Source: Croceimicrobium sp965658275 (GTDB lineage Bacteria; Bacteroidota; Bacteroidia; Flavobacteriales; Schleiferiaceae). From it: a stretch of 11,498 nt of DNA. Positions 1-6,580 of the stretch are shown piece after piece. Position 1 is the first letter of the stretch; each line of letters begins with the position of its first letter. Under the pieces are notes generated by a model. It made no database searches. It had not been told where the DNA came from and worked only from the letters and a program-made list of their open reading frames with translations. The position numbers were made by a program, and so were the translations under genes. The DNA is taken from assembly GCA_965658275.1 (NCBI GenBank), contig CBFHRN010000058.1:1-11498 (forward strand), read 5' to 3'.

Positions 1-58
1 GTTTGATTGATGGGGCGCAAGCACCTAGGCTTAATAGAAAGAATATATACGGTTTCAT
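1..58 (-). CDS. Lipoprotein, N-terminal fragment (runs off left edge)
   Basis: On the minus strand an ATG at 58 opens a frame that stays open to the window edge and encodes 19 residues. They look exactly like a type II signal peptide: MKPY, a hydrophobic stretch IFFLLSL, then the lipobox LGAC with the lipidated Cys at residue 14, followed by APSIK. The protein would be exported, cleaved by signal peptidase II and anchored in the envelope. Its mature part lies outside the window, so no function can be given. It is divergent from the DUF6268-like gene that starts at 116, and the 57 bases between them must hold both promoters. The call rests only on the signal peptide. The same stretch is also open on the plus strand from base 3 to a TGA at 117-119, but that reading has no recognisable protein features. 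Confidence 0.6.
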   Translation of the reverse strand, partial: MKPYIFFLLSLGACAPSIK

Positions 59-115
59 CCTAACAATTTCCGAAATAAAAGCATTAGCCATTATTTTAGT
101 GGCAAATTTCCACCA
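59..115. promoter_or_regulatory. Divergent intergenic promoter region
   Basis: These 57 bases separate two divergent gene starts. On the plus strand TATTTTAG at 92-99 matches the Bacteroidota -7 consensus TAnnTTTG at all but one position, and would place a transcript start a few bases before the ATG at 116. A weak dyad, GTGG-7-CCAC (99-113), sits directly in front of the start codon. No convincing -33 box was identified, and no minus-strand -7 box is clear. This is inference from position and one near-consensus box. Confidence 0.3.
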
Positions 116-1198
116 ATGAAAACAAAGTACTTTTGCATAGCAGCCCTCGCTTTAATGGGTTTTAATATTGAAGCTCAGGAAGATACCACTTCCAGCACCG
201 ACGATTTCGATTTTTCAGACTTCGAATTAGCTGCCGAACCAGCGCAAGTGTTTTGTAATAATAAGGTTCTCGGCCAAAGTCCTACCTCTTTAGTTGGTGT
301 TTTTTACAACCATCAATTAGGTCATGATTTACCCATTGAATTAGAAGATGGATCCGAACTGGGAAGAGCCAACATTAATGCAGCCCAACAAATCTCACTG
401 GTAAGTAATATCCCTTTAATTAGTCGCAATAATATCCTAATCAACATGGGGGTTACCTATCAGGAACAACGCTATACTATGGACATCGCCAATAGCCACC
501 CTCTTCTGGAACATCTTAACGATAATGTCCTGCGTCGAACGAATTTAACCTTTACCTTATTTAAACCTTTAAGTGAGAAAAACTTTATCCTCGCCCAGCT
601 GGGAGCGGAAATTAATGGCGACTATGCCTTGGACATGGACTTCTCAAAGACTCGTTTACCCTTAGCCCTACTCTACGGATGGAAACCAAGCGATCGCTTA
701 ATGTATGCCTTTGGTGCCTCAAGGACTTATTTAGGGGGTGCCTTAAATTATGTGCCTATCATTTATTACTACCACACCTTCAAGAACCAAAAATGGGGCA
801 TCGAAGCATTATTACCGGCCCGGGCACTTTTACGTTATCGATTTAACAGCCTTAGCTTTATGTCTTTAGGCTTCCAGGTGAATGGAGCTAGCTTTGCTTT
901 AAATAACTTCCAGGATTTCACATCAAACTATACGGGTACCGATGCACAAGACCTAATTAACGCACAGGACATCGAATTAAGACGCTCGGAAATCCGCGCG
1001 GGCTTGGCTTACAGTCGTCAGTTAAGCGGATTCTTCTGGATTTCAGCAGAAGCAGGCTACCGTATTAATTACAGTTATGATGTAGACCAGAATGGGGACT
1101 TCTTAAGATTCTTCGGTAGTGATGACCTCTATCTTATCAACACGGGCTTAGAAAATCCTTTGTACTTCACGATTGGGCTTTCTTATGTTAGTCCATAA
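116..1198 (+). CDS. DUF6268-like outer-membrane beta-barrel protein
   Basis: A 360-residue exported protein. Residues 1-20 form a Sec signal peptide (MKTK, then a hydrophobic core, then an EA-Q cleavage site). An acidic Ser/Thr/Asp-rich linker follows at about 21-45. The rest is made of alternating hydrophobic and polar strands with many Tyr, Phe, Leu, Gly and Asn, such as NILINMGVTYQEQRY and FWISAEAGYRINYSY, and it ends on a strand-like tail (LYFTIGLSYVSP), as outer-membrane barrels do. The pattern, including the GWKPSDRLMYAFG segment, resembles the DUF6268 family of Bacteroidota, whose function is unknown. ATG at 116 is chosen because the signal peptide begins there. The gene is divergent from a lipoprotein gene, and its last 11 bases overlap the end of the UspA-like gene on the other strand. 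The outer-membrane location is well supported, but the exact family is recalled and was not searched. Confidence 0.8.
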   Translation: MKTKYFCIAALALMGFNIEAQEDTTSSTDDFDFSDFELAAEPAQVFCNNKVLGQSPTSLVGVFYNHQLGHDLPIELEDGSELGRANINAAQQISLVSNIPLISRNNILINMGVTYQEQRYTMDIANSHPLLEHLNDNVLRRTNLTFTLFKPLSEKNFILAQLGAEINGDYALDMDFSKTRLPLALLYGWKPSDRLMYAFGASRTYLGGALNYVPIIYYYHTFKNQKWGIEALLPARALLRYRFNSLSFMSLGFQVNGASFALNNFQDFTSNYTGTDAQDLINAQDIELRRSEIRAGLAYSRQLSGFFWISAEAGYRINYSYDVDQNGDFLRFFGSDDLYLINTGLENPLYFTIGLSYVSP

Positions 1199-1625
1199 GA
1201 GGAACCACCATTAAGGCCACCTCTATTTTATCGATAAGCTTTCGAGCTGAAGAGTTTAGATAGGTCCTTAAAAAGCCTTTATCCCTATGATGGCCGATTA
1301 GTAAATAGTCGGCCTTTATTTTTTTAACCAAGCCCTGGAGTTCTTTAATGGTCGCCCCCTCTTCTACTAAAACTTCGCATTGAATGCCTTTCATAGTAAA
1401 GCGTTGGGCAATACGATCTAAAATGCGATGCTCAGCTCTAAGCTCAGCTTTGCGGTTTTTGATGGCCTTTTCCCTACCTAACTGGTAGCTTAAAAGATGG
1501 GGGTCTGGATAGGATATATGAATAAGATAAACTTGTCCTTGCATACACTCAGCGAAGCGAAGCCCTTCCAAGATTAACTTTTCGCTCAACTCCTCAAAGT
1601 CATAAGCTAAAGCAATATTAATCAA
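1188..1625 (-). CDS. Universal stress protein (UspA family), degenerate ATP site
   Basis: A 145-residue cytoplasmic protein with the UspA alpha/beta fold. The first strand is INIALAYDF, the middle is helical, the fourth strand is ADYLLIGHH, and the protein ends ALMVVPL, which matches the usual PVLVVP strand. The family's nucleotide-binding signature is G-x2-G-x9-G-S. Here the spacing is kept but two glycines are changed: Gly111, Arg114 (for Gly), Asn124 (for Gly), Ser125. ATP binding is therefore doubtful. I start the gene at TTG 1625, because this gives the normal USP N-terminus right at strand 1. A longer reading from GTG 1652 would begin inside the terminator hairpin at 1643-1663 and add nine residues encoded by the hairpin and its T-run. 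The 3' end overlaps the DUF6268-like gene tail to tail by 11 bases. The family is secure; the start and the loss of ATP binding are inference. Confidence 0.8.
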   Translation of the reverse strand: MINIALAYDFEELSEKLILEGLRFAECMQGQVYLIHISYPDPHLLSYQLGREKAIKNRKAELRAEHRILDRIAQRFTMKGIQCEVLVEEGATIKELQGLVKKIKADYLLIGHHRDKGFLRTYLNSSARKLIDKIEVALMVVPLMD

Positions 1626-1638
1626 GAAGTTAAGGTAT

Positions 1639-1663
1639 AAAAAAACCGCCACTTGGGCGGTTT
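1639..1663 (-). terminator. Rho-independent terminator after DUF2147 gene
   Basis: On the minus strand an 8-bp perfect stem (AAACCGCC/GGCGGTTT, loop CAAGT) is followed by a run of seven T, starting six bases after the DUF2147 stop codon. It is a strong intrinsic terminator for the hydrolase-lipoprotein-DUF2147 block. In the plus direction the T-run is interrupted (TTTGTATTTTATTTTTT), so it might also work weakly that way. It sits only about 14 bases in front of the likely TTG start of the UspA-like gene. Confidence 0.85.
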
Positions 1664-1668
1664 GTATT

Positions 1669-2121
1669 TTATTTTTTCTTCTTAACTAAGCGGGTCCAGA
1701 CATCGGTTCGACCAAAAACTGGGGTCCCTACATACCCTCGAATTTCAATCTGATTTTCTTCAGTCAGCTCAATTTTACAATTGTAAGTACTTCCATTGTT
1801 TGGATCGTAAATCGTTCCATCTGTCCAAAGACCTTCTTCCTCATCGTACACGAAATCTTTCAGAATTCGGTAACCCTTTATTGGAGTGCTACGCAAAGAC
1901 TCATCCGGATTATTGATGTCTGTCCGGGGCTTTCCGTTCTCATCTTTGGGTTCTTTTAACCAAACCACTCTGCCGTAGAATTTATTGCCAAGTTTATCAA
2001 TCTTCACCATAGAACGACCATTACTCGGTTGCCAAACGCCAACTAATTTGTCGGCATCTTGAGCCATAAGGCCACCCAAACAAAATACACTAACTAAAAG
2101 TGTGTAAATCAACTTTCTCAT
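1669..2121 (-). CDS. DUF2147 family secreted protein
   Basis: A 150-residue exported protein. Residues 1-20 are a Sec signal peptide (MRKLIYTLLV..., ending LMA before Gln21). The mature part follows the DUF2147 pattern in order: GVW at 28-30, GRVVW at 50-54, a KGYRIL segment at 82-87, then W99-x2-G-x-IYDP-x-NG-x2-Y through residue 113, RGYVG at 128-132 and GRTDVW at 137-142. Family members are small predicted periplasmic beta-barrel (lipocalin-like) proteins of about this length with no agreed function. The KKKK tail is typical of this phylum. The gene follows the lipoprotein gene after a three-base gap, so the two are surely co-transcribed, and it ends at a strong hairpin terminator. The family is recognised from the motif series; the function is unknown. 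Confidence 0.9.
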   Translation of the reverse strand: MRKLIYTLLVSVFCLGGLMAQDADKLVGVWQPSNGRSMVKIDKLGNKFYGRVVWLKEPKDENGKPRTDINNPDESLRSTPIKGYRILKDFVYDEEEGLWTDGTIYDPNNGSTYNCKIELTEENQIEIRGYVGTPVFGRTDVWTRLVKKKK

Positions 2122-2124
2122 TTT

Positions 2125-2622
2125 CTATTTTTCTTCTTTGTATTCTACAATCAAACCAACTTTAGCCTTCACTAACATTTCGTCCATGTAGTCTTCGCTA
2201 ATATTTAAATCTAATACCCAAGTAAAACCTTCGTCTTGCAAATAGGGCAATAGATTAACCTCCTCAGCTACATTAAGGTTTACAACTCCTTCAGCCGGCA
2301 TAGGGCTTAGACTTGCTACACTACTTAACTCTTGGGTGTTACTCACCACTTGGAATAAAAGCGACTCGACAATAGAGCGACTCTCTTCTTGCATATTCAT
2401 CGCCACAGTAGAAATTCCAACTTTGGTGATGGATTCGGCCTTTACACCTAAATTCTCGGCTAAGGAATTGATATCCAATCCAGCTGCCCCTTGCAGAGTA
2501 TTAGCTCCTTCAAAAAGCATTTCGCCACTCAAGGCTACTGTAACTTGCTGACTGTTATCGCTTACCGTAGATTGACAGGCAATAAACAAGGGCAACAAGG
2601 CCCCAATTAAGTATTTACGCAT
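2125..2622 (-). CDS. Uncharacterised lipoprotein
   Basis: A 165-residue protein with a type II signal peptide: MRKYLIGALLPLFIAC, lipidated Cys16, followed by QSTVSDNSQQ. No known domain is recognised. The mature part starts with a predicted strand (VTVALSGEMLFEG), has a Ser/Glu-rich middle that looks partly helical (ESRSIVESLLFQVV), and ends in strands (FTWVLDLNI, VKAKVGLIVEY) before an acidic-basic KEEK tail. The run of strands suggests a small beta-rich envelope protein, but that is a guess. It lies 27 bases behind the hydrolase gene and three bases before the DUF2147 gene, so it most likely shares their transcript. The gene is well supported by its lipobox and spacing; the function is unknown. 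Confidence 0.75.
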   Translation of the reverse strand: MRKYLIGALLPLFIACQSTVSDNSQQVTVALSGEMLFEGANTLQGAAGLDINSLAENLGVKAESITKVGISTVAMNMQEESRSIVESLLFQVVSNTQELSSVASLSPMPAEGVVNLNVAEEVNLLPYLQDEGFTWVLDLNISEDYMDEMLVKAKVGLIVEYKEEK

Positions 2623-2649
2623 GGTGTATGTTTTTGGCTAATTTAGACT

Positions 2650-3510
2650 CTAGGACTCAATTTTGAAAGCTGCTTCGCAATTCCGGAAAAATCTTAGAGG
2701 ATCCTTCCATAATTCTTGATGCTTTGAACGAAAGAAATCAAAATGGCCCAAGGGAACCCAATTTGGACTATTTGGCAATAGTATTTCCGTTTTTGCTTTC
2801 GGAAATTCCGCTGCCAAGGCCTTAACTGCCGAAGAAGGCGAGAGTAAGTTATCCTTTTGTAATCCTATAAACTTCATAGGCACCGACAGATTAGATGCTC
2901 TTTCCATCGCTTTGGAATCTATTCCTAAAGATCCACGAGGATTATGCGCAAAACTTCGCCAAGATAAAGCGGCGGGTGCCGACAAAGATTCGGGCGACCC
3001 CATTACAAAGCCCGGCATATAACCTAAAACACCCGTGCTTAGTGGCAATAAGAGCTTCCAAAACAAAAGCACTTTCCATTTGGATATACCCGACCAATGC
3101 CGGTAATAGGCACTTTGCGAGGCCATACAATAAACACCGGAAATATTTTCACTCTTTTCGGCGAAGCAAAAAATCTGACCGCCGATGCTATGTGTAAATA
3201 GATAAGCTCTTTGATGCCTCTCCAAGGCCAATTCTAAAACAGCGTTTAAATCACGGGCACCCCAATCCAGCATGTCGGAGTCCTCCTTACGAAGTGCAAC
3301 ACTTTTACTTTCCCCTACGCCGCTATAGTCGAAAGTATATACATGAAAACCTTGACGACTAAGGTATTGTGCTATTTTAAAATACAATCGTTGAGGACAT
3401 GCCGTAGCCGAAGCTACCACAATTGAGGCCTCTGTAGACCCCTGGAAATAGTGCGCTTTGAGCCTTCTACCATCTGCCGTCTTAATTATTAACGTTTGGC
3501 CGTTTATCAT
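2650..3510 (-). CDS. Alpha/beta hydrolase, COG4757-like
   Basis: A 286-residue cytoplasmic protein with no signal peptide. The N-terminal part is an alpha/beta-hydrolase fold: a DG-R-L start strand, the FHVYTFDYSGVGES segment at 55-68, and the nucleophile elbow T-H-S-I-G-G at 106-111 with Ser108. Asp220 (LQKDNLLSP) and His256 (LGHFDFF) complete a plausible Ser-Asp-His triad. The cap region with S-A-YYRHW, LPLSTGVLGYMPG and SWRSFAHNP (132-192) resembles the COG4757 group of predicted hydrolases found in many proteobacteria and Bacteroidota. The substrate is unknown; an ester or acyl substrate is the usual guess. It is the first gene of a leftward block (hydrolase, lipoprotein, DUF2147) and is divergent from the RNA helicase across 72 bases, in which I see no clear consensus promoter. 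The fold and triad are convincing; the subgroup is from memory. Confidence 0.85.
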   Translation of the reverse strand: MINGQTLIIKTADGRRLKAHYFQGSTEASIVVASATACPQRLYFKIAQYLSRQGFHVYTFDYSGVGESKSVALRKEDSDMLDWGARDLNAVLELALERHQRAYLFTHSIGGQIFCFAEKSENISGVYCMASQSAYYRHWSGISKWKVLLFWKLLLPLSTGVLGYMPGFVMGSPESLSAPAALSWRSFAHNPRGSLGIDSKAMERASNLSVPMKFIGLQKDNLLSPSSAVKALAAEFPKAKTEILLPNSPNWVPLGHFDFFRSKHQELWKDPLRFFRNCEAAFKIES

Positions 3511-3582
3511 TTCTTTTAATAAAGGTTTTTTAGTGCTAACATTTTAAGACCTTTAGCAACCAGGCAATTCCTGTTACAATTT

Positions 3583-4893
3583 ATGAAGTTTTCAGATTTT
3601 AATCTTAGCGAAGATCTTTTAGAAGCCCTGTCCTATATGAATTTCGAAAATGCAACTCCTATTCAGGAGGCGGCCATTCCGAAAATCTTAGAAGGCAGCG
3701 ATATTATTGGCTGTGCACAAACCGGAACCGGTAAAACAGCAGCCTTTGTGCTTCCCATATTACAACTACTTAGTGCAAAAAGAAATAAAGGGATTAACGC
3801 CCTTATTTTGTGCCCAACCCGAGAATTAGCGGTTCAAATTGATCAACAAATTGAGGGGCTCTCCTATTTCTCTGGCCTAAGCTCCTATTCAGTTTACGGC
3901 GGCGGATCAGGTCCAGAGTGGGAGGCCGAAAGACGAGCCTTAAGCGGAGATACGGATATTATCATCGCCACTCCTGGTCGACTCCTTGCCCATATTCGAA
4001 ACGAATATGTGAAACTGGATCAATTGCAATTTTTGATTCTAGACGAAGCGGATCGGATGCTAGATATTGGTTTTTACGATGATATCATGAAAATCATCGG
4101 CGAATGCCCGAAAAGCAGGCAGTCTCTCTTATTTTCCGCGACCATGGCTCCCAAAATCAGAAAGTTGGCGCAACAAATCCTGAATAGCCCCTTCGAAATC
4201 AATTTATCGGTTTCCAAACCGGCGGAAGGTGTAACCCAAGAGATTTACATGGCGCATGAGGAGCAAAAACAATCCTTGGTGCGACGCATTATCAGCGAAC
4301 ATCCAGACTTTAAAAGCATCATCATTTTTTGCTCCACCAAGAAAAAAGTGCAGCGGCTTACCGCCAAGCTTCAGCAAAAGAAGATGAATGTTCAAGGCAT
4401 ATCCAGCGATTACGAGCAAAAAGAACGCGAACAGTTATTGCTAGACTTTAAGTCTAGAAAAGTTCGAATAGTAGTGGCTACTGATGTTTTAAGCCGAGGG
4501 ATTGACATTAAAGATATCGACCTTGTTATTAACTACGATGTACCCAACGATGCAGAGGACTATGTACACCGCGTGGGAAGAACCGCTCGGGCAGCATCAA
4601 AAGGCTTAGCTATAACCTTGGTGAATAGTGAAGACATTTACAAGTTTAAACGCATCGAAGAATTTGTAGAAAAAGTTTACGATAAGAAAGATCCCCCCGA
4701 AGACCTCGGTCCAGGTCCGAAATGGGAAAGTTCAGGATCGAAATCTAGGGGTCGGAAGCCTTCCAACTTCCGGAAGGGTTCTTTCAAAAACTCGAATCCA
4801 AACCGTGGGAAGCAATCAAACTCCAATCGAAGTTACAAGGGAAATAAAACGAGTAAACCTAAAGATGATGGAGGCCACAGGAGCACTGATTAA
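3583..4893 (+). CDS. DEAD-box ATP-dependent RNA helicase (RhlE-like)
   Basis: A 436-residue RNA helicase that unwinds short RNA duplexes using ATP, probably in ribosome assembly or RNA turnover. All core motifs are present in order: Q motif (F3 to Gln28), motif I AQTGTGKT (45-52), Ia PTREL (78-82), TPGR (130-133), motif II DEAD (154-157), motif III SAT (185-187), IIFCST (247-252), motif V ATDVLSRGID (299-308) and motif VI HRVGRTAR (329-336). After about residue 370 follows a low-complexity basic tail rich in Lys, Arg, Gly, Ser and Asn, as in RhlE-type helicases, which probably binds RNA. The ATG at 3583 starts exactly at the Q-motif region. The tail coding sequence overlaps the start of the next gene by about 26 bases. 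No specific orthologue name is assigned, because Bacteroidota carry several RhlE-like paralogues. Confidence 0.95.
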   Translation: MKFSDFNLSEDLLEALSYMNFENATPIQEAAIPKILEGSDIIGCAQTGTGKTAAFVLPILQLLSAKRNKGINALILCPTRELAVQIDQQIEGLSYFSGLSSYSVYGGGSGPEWEAERRALSGDTDIIIATPGRLLAHIRNEYVKLDQLQFLILDEADRMLDIGFYDDIMKIIGECPKSRQSLLFSATMAPKIRKLAQQILNSPFEINLSVSKPAEGVTQEIYMAHEEQKQSLVRRIISEHPDFKSIIIFCSTKKKVQRLTAKLQQKKMNVQGISSDYEQKEREQLLLDFKSRKVRIVVATDVLSRGIDIKDIDLVINYDVPNDAEDYVHRVGRTARAASKGLAITLVNSEDIYKFKRIEEFVEKVYDKKDPPEDLGPGPKWESSGSKSRGRKPSNFRKGSFKNSNPNRGKQSNSNRSYKGNKTSKPKDDGGHRSTD

Positions 4894-5356
4894 CAAATCT
4901 TTAGTAATATTTATCTTAGTCTCAAGTTTAAGTCTTTACGGACAGTTAAAAGATGAGGCATTAGCGATAAAAGAGGTCATACAGGAGGCATATATAGACG
5001 GTGTTTTTAATGAAGGTAATGTTCGAAATGTGGAACTTGGCTTTAGTGAACATTTCCAAATGTTAGCCATCGATGACAATGGGGAGCAGAAAGTCTACAA
5101 TAGAGACTATTTCATAAATCGCATCCAAGCTAAAAAAGCCGCCGGGATGTATCCGCCTAGTCCCGATAAAATGGTACGCTACAAAATTCTGCGAACCGAC
5201 GTAGAAGGTGACGCAGCTTCGGTGAAAATGCATTTTTACTATGGCAATAAGCTGGCCTACATCGACTTATTGCACCTAGTGAAAAGCAAAGGGGGCTGGC
5301 TCATTAGCCATAAAGTATTCAAAACCTTGAAAGAGCCTAAACAAACGGGGGGCTAA
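4868..5356 (+). CDS. Secreted SnoaL/lumazine-binding-like protein
   Basis: A 162-residue protein resembling the putative lumazine-binding family (Lumazine_bd_2, within the NTF2/SnoaL fold). The first about 26 residues form a signal peptide (NKSLVIFILVSSLSLYGQ). The domain follows: helix AIKEVIQEAYIDGVFNEGNV, FSEHFQM, then YNRDYFINRIQAKK, and the curved-sheet strands AASVKMHFYYGN, AYIDLLHLVKSKGGWLISHKVF. Such proteins are common in Bacteroidota and mostly lack a known role; the family name does not show that it binds lumazine. The frame is open further upstream to a GTG at 4805, but that lies deep in the helicase tail and would put a basic segment ahead of the signal peptide. I therefore start at ATG 4868 (ATG 4865 is equally possible), overlapping the helicase gene by 26 bases. 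Confidence 0.8.
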   Translation: MEATGALINKSLVIFILVSSLSLYGQLKDEALAIKEVIQEAYIDGVFNEGNVRNVELGFSEHFQMLAIDDNGEQKVYNRDYFINRIQAKKAAGMYPPSPDKMVRYKILRTDVEGDAASVKMHFYYGNKLAYIDLLHLVKSKGGWLISHKVFKTLKEPKQTGG

Positions 5357-5383
5357 TTTGTCCTTTTCCTTGAATAAACGACA

Positions 5384-6580
5384 TTGAAAAGAACCACCCG
5401 CCTCATACTCTTACTTGGAGCCATCGCAGCTCTCGGACCACTATCGATTGATACCTACCTTTCCTCCTTCCCAGAAATAAAGAAGGACCTTAATACGGAG
5501 ATTAATTATGTTAGTTTAACCCTAACCGCTTACTTCATTGGTATCGCCATCGGTCAATTTATTAATGGTCCCCTATCGGATCGATACGGGCGTAAAAAGC
5601 CCCTAATCTTTGGCTTAGGCATTTACTTTTTCACAGCCATTGCTTGCGCCTATGCCGGTAGCATTGAAATTTTAATTGCATTGCGCTTTTTAATGGCTTT
5701 AGGAGGTTCTGTGGGTATGGTTTCTACCAGAGCCATTATTCGAGATAATTTTGAGCGTAACGACATTGCGCGGGCCTTTTCGGCGCTCATCCTAGTTATG
5801 GGTGTTGCGCCAATTATCGCTCCTATGCTGGGCGGCATTATCTTGCAAGAGTTGGGATGGCGAACTATTTTCTGGTTCCTTGCGCTTTATGTTCTGCTAA
5901 TCATTATTGCTTCGGCATTCTTTTTAAGAGAAAGTAAGGAAGCGGACCCCACTGTGTCACTAAATCCTTCCCAAGTACTGTTTAATTACATGGAACTGCT
6001 TCGGGAGCCTCGTTTCTTGCTATATGCTCTAGCCGGTTGTACGGGAATGGCAGCCATGTTTACTTACATATCGGCCTCCCCCTTTGTTATTCGAGAAGTA
6101 CTGGACTTTGATGAGATCTATTTCGGATGGATTTTTGGCTCTAATGCTTTAGGATATATTGGAGCCAGCCAATTAAACCGCTATTTATTGAGGAAGCGAG
6201 ACATTCGAAAGATTTCAAAGAATGTGGCGGTGATTTTTGCAATAACCGGTACCCTCCTGCTTCTTCAGGTGGCTAGTGGCCTCCAATTTCAACTACTCTT
6301 TCTGATCAATCAATTTATATTTCTATCCATGTTAGGTTTTATTAATCCAAATATGCAGGCTATGGCTCTTGAGCCTCACCCTAAACAAGCAGGCATTGCC
6401 AGCGCTCTTTTAGGAGGTTTGCGGATGCTAATGGGTACCTTAGCGTCTGGATTAATTTCCATTTGGCATGATGGCAGCGCCTTACCCATGGCCGTTATAA
6501 TGGCCTTTTGTGGCTTGGGTCTGATCATCATACTTTGGAACAAAACTTGGGCTTTTAAAGCACATCAAGAATCGATTTAA
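5384..6580 (+). CDS. MFS transporter, Bcr/CflA drug-efflux family
   Basis: A 398-residue inner-membrane protein with about 12 hydrophobic segments, the usual size for the family. It is a proton-driven exporter by homology. Typical Bcr/CflA signs are the first helix with ALGPLSIDTYLSSFPEI (residues 16-32) and the MFS motif A in the loop after helix 2, G62-PLSDRYGRKK with Asp66 and Arg70. A later GPI-type helix (ILVMGVAPIIAPMLGG) holds the family's helix-5 motif region. The start is a TTG at 5384; no ATG lies near it, and the protein begins MKRTTR directly before helix 1, so TTG is convincing. It lies 27 bases after the SnoaL-like gene, and its TAA is followed at once by the ATG of the PhzF gene, so translation is likely coupled. 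The substrate cannot be read from sequence; bicyclomycin or sulphonamide-type drugs are only the name-giving examples. Confidence 0.9.
   Translation: MKRTTRLILLLGAIAALGPLSIDTYLSSFPEIKKDLNTEINYVSLTLTAYFIGIAIGQFINGPLSDRYGRKKPLIFGLGIYFFTAIACAYAGSIEILIALRFLMALGGSVGMVSTRAIIRDNFERNDIARAFSALILVMGVAPIIAPMLGGIILQELGWRTIFWFLALYVLLIIIASAFFLRESKEADPTVSLNPSQVLFNYMELLREPRFLLYALAGCTGMAAMFTYISASPFVIREVLDFDEIYFGWIFGSNALGYIGASQLNRYLLRKRDIRKISKNVAVIFAITGTLLLLQVASGLQFQLLFLINQFIFLSMLGFINPNMQAMALEPHPKQAGIASALLGGLRMLMGTLASGLISIWHDGSALPMAVIMAFCGLGLIIILWNKTWAFKAHQESI

Noticed and set aside
3..119. Plus-strand open frame from the left edge ending in a TGA that overlaps the ATG at 116
   Set aside because: It is only 38 codons with no recognisable motif, and the minus strand of the same stretch encodes a clear lipoprotein signal peptide. 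An open frame this short occurs by chance.
2336..3197. Plus-strand open frames inside the lipoprotein and hydrolase genes
   Set aside because: They are opposite to genes with a lipobox and a hydrolase triad, and their translations look random.
4751..4780. Small inverted repeats (GGAAG/CTTCC copies) in the helicase tail
   Set aside because: They lie inside coding sequence of low complexity (Lys/Arg/Ser/Phe codons) without a T-run, so they are not a terminator.
4805..4867. Longer version of the SnoaL-like gene from GTG 4805
   Set aside because: The extra 21 residues are a second reading of the helicase low-complexity tail and would place a polar, charged stretch before the signal peptide.
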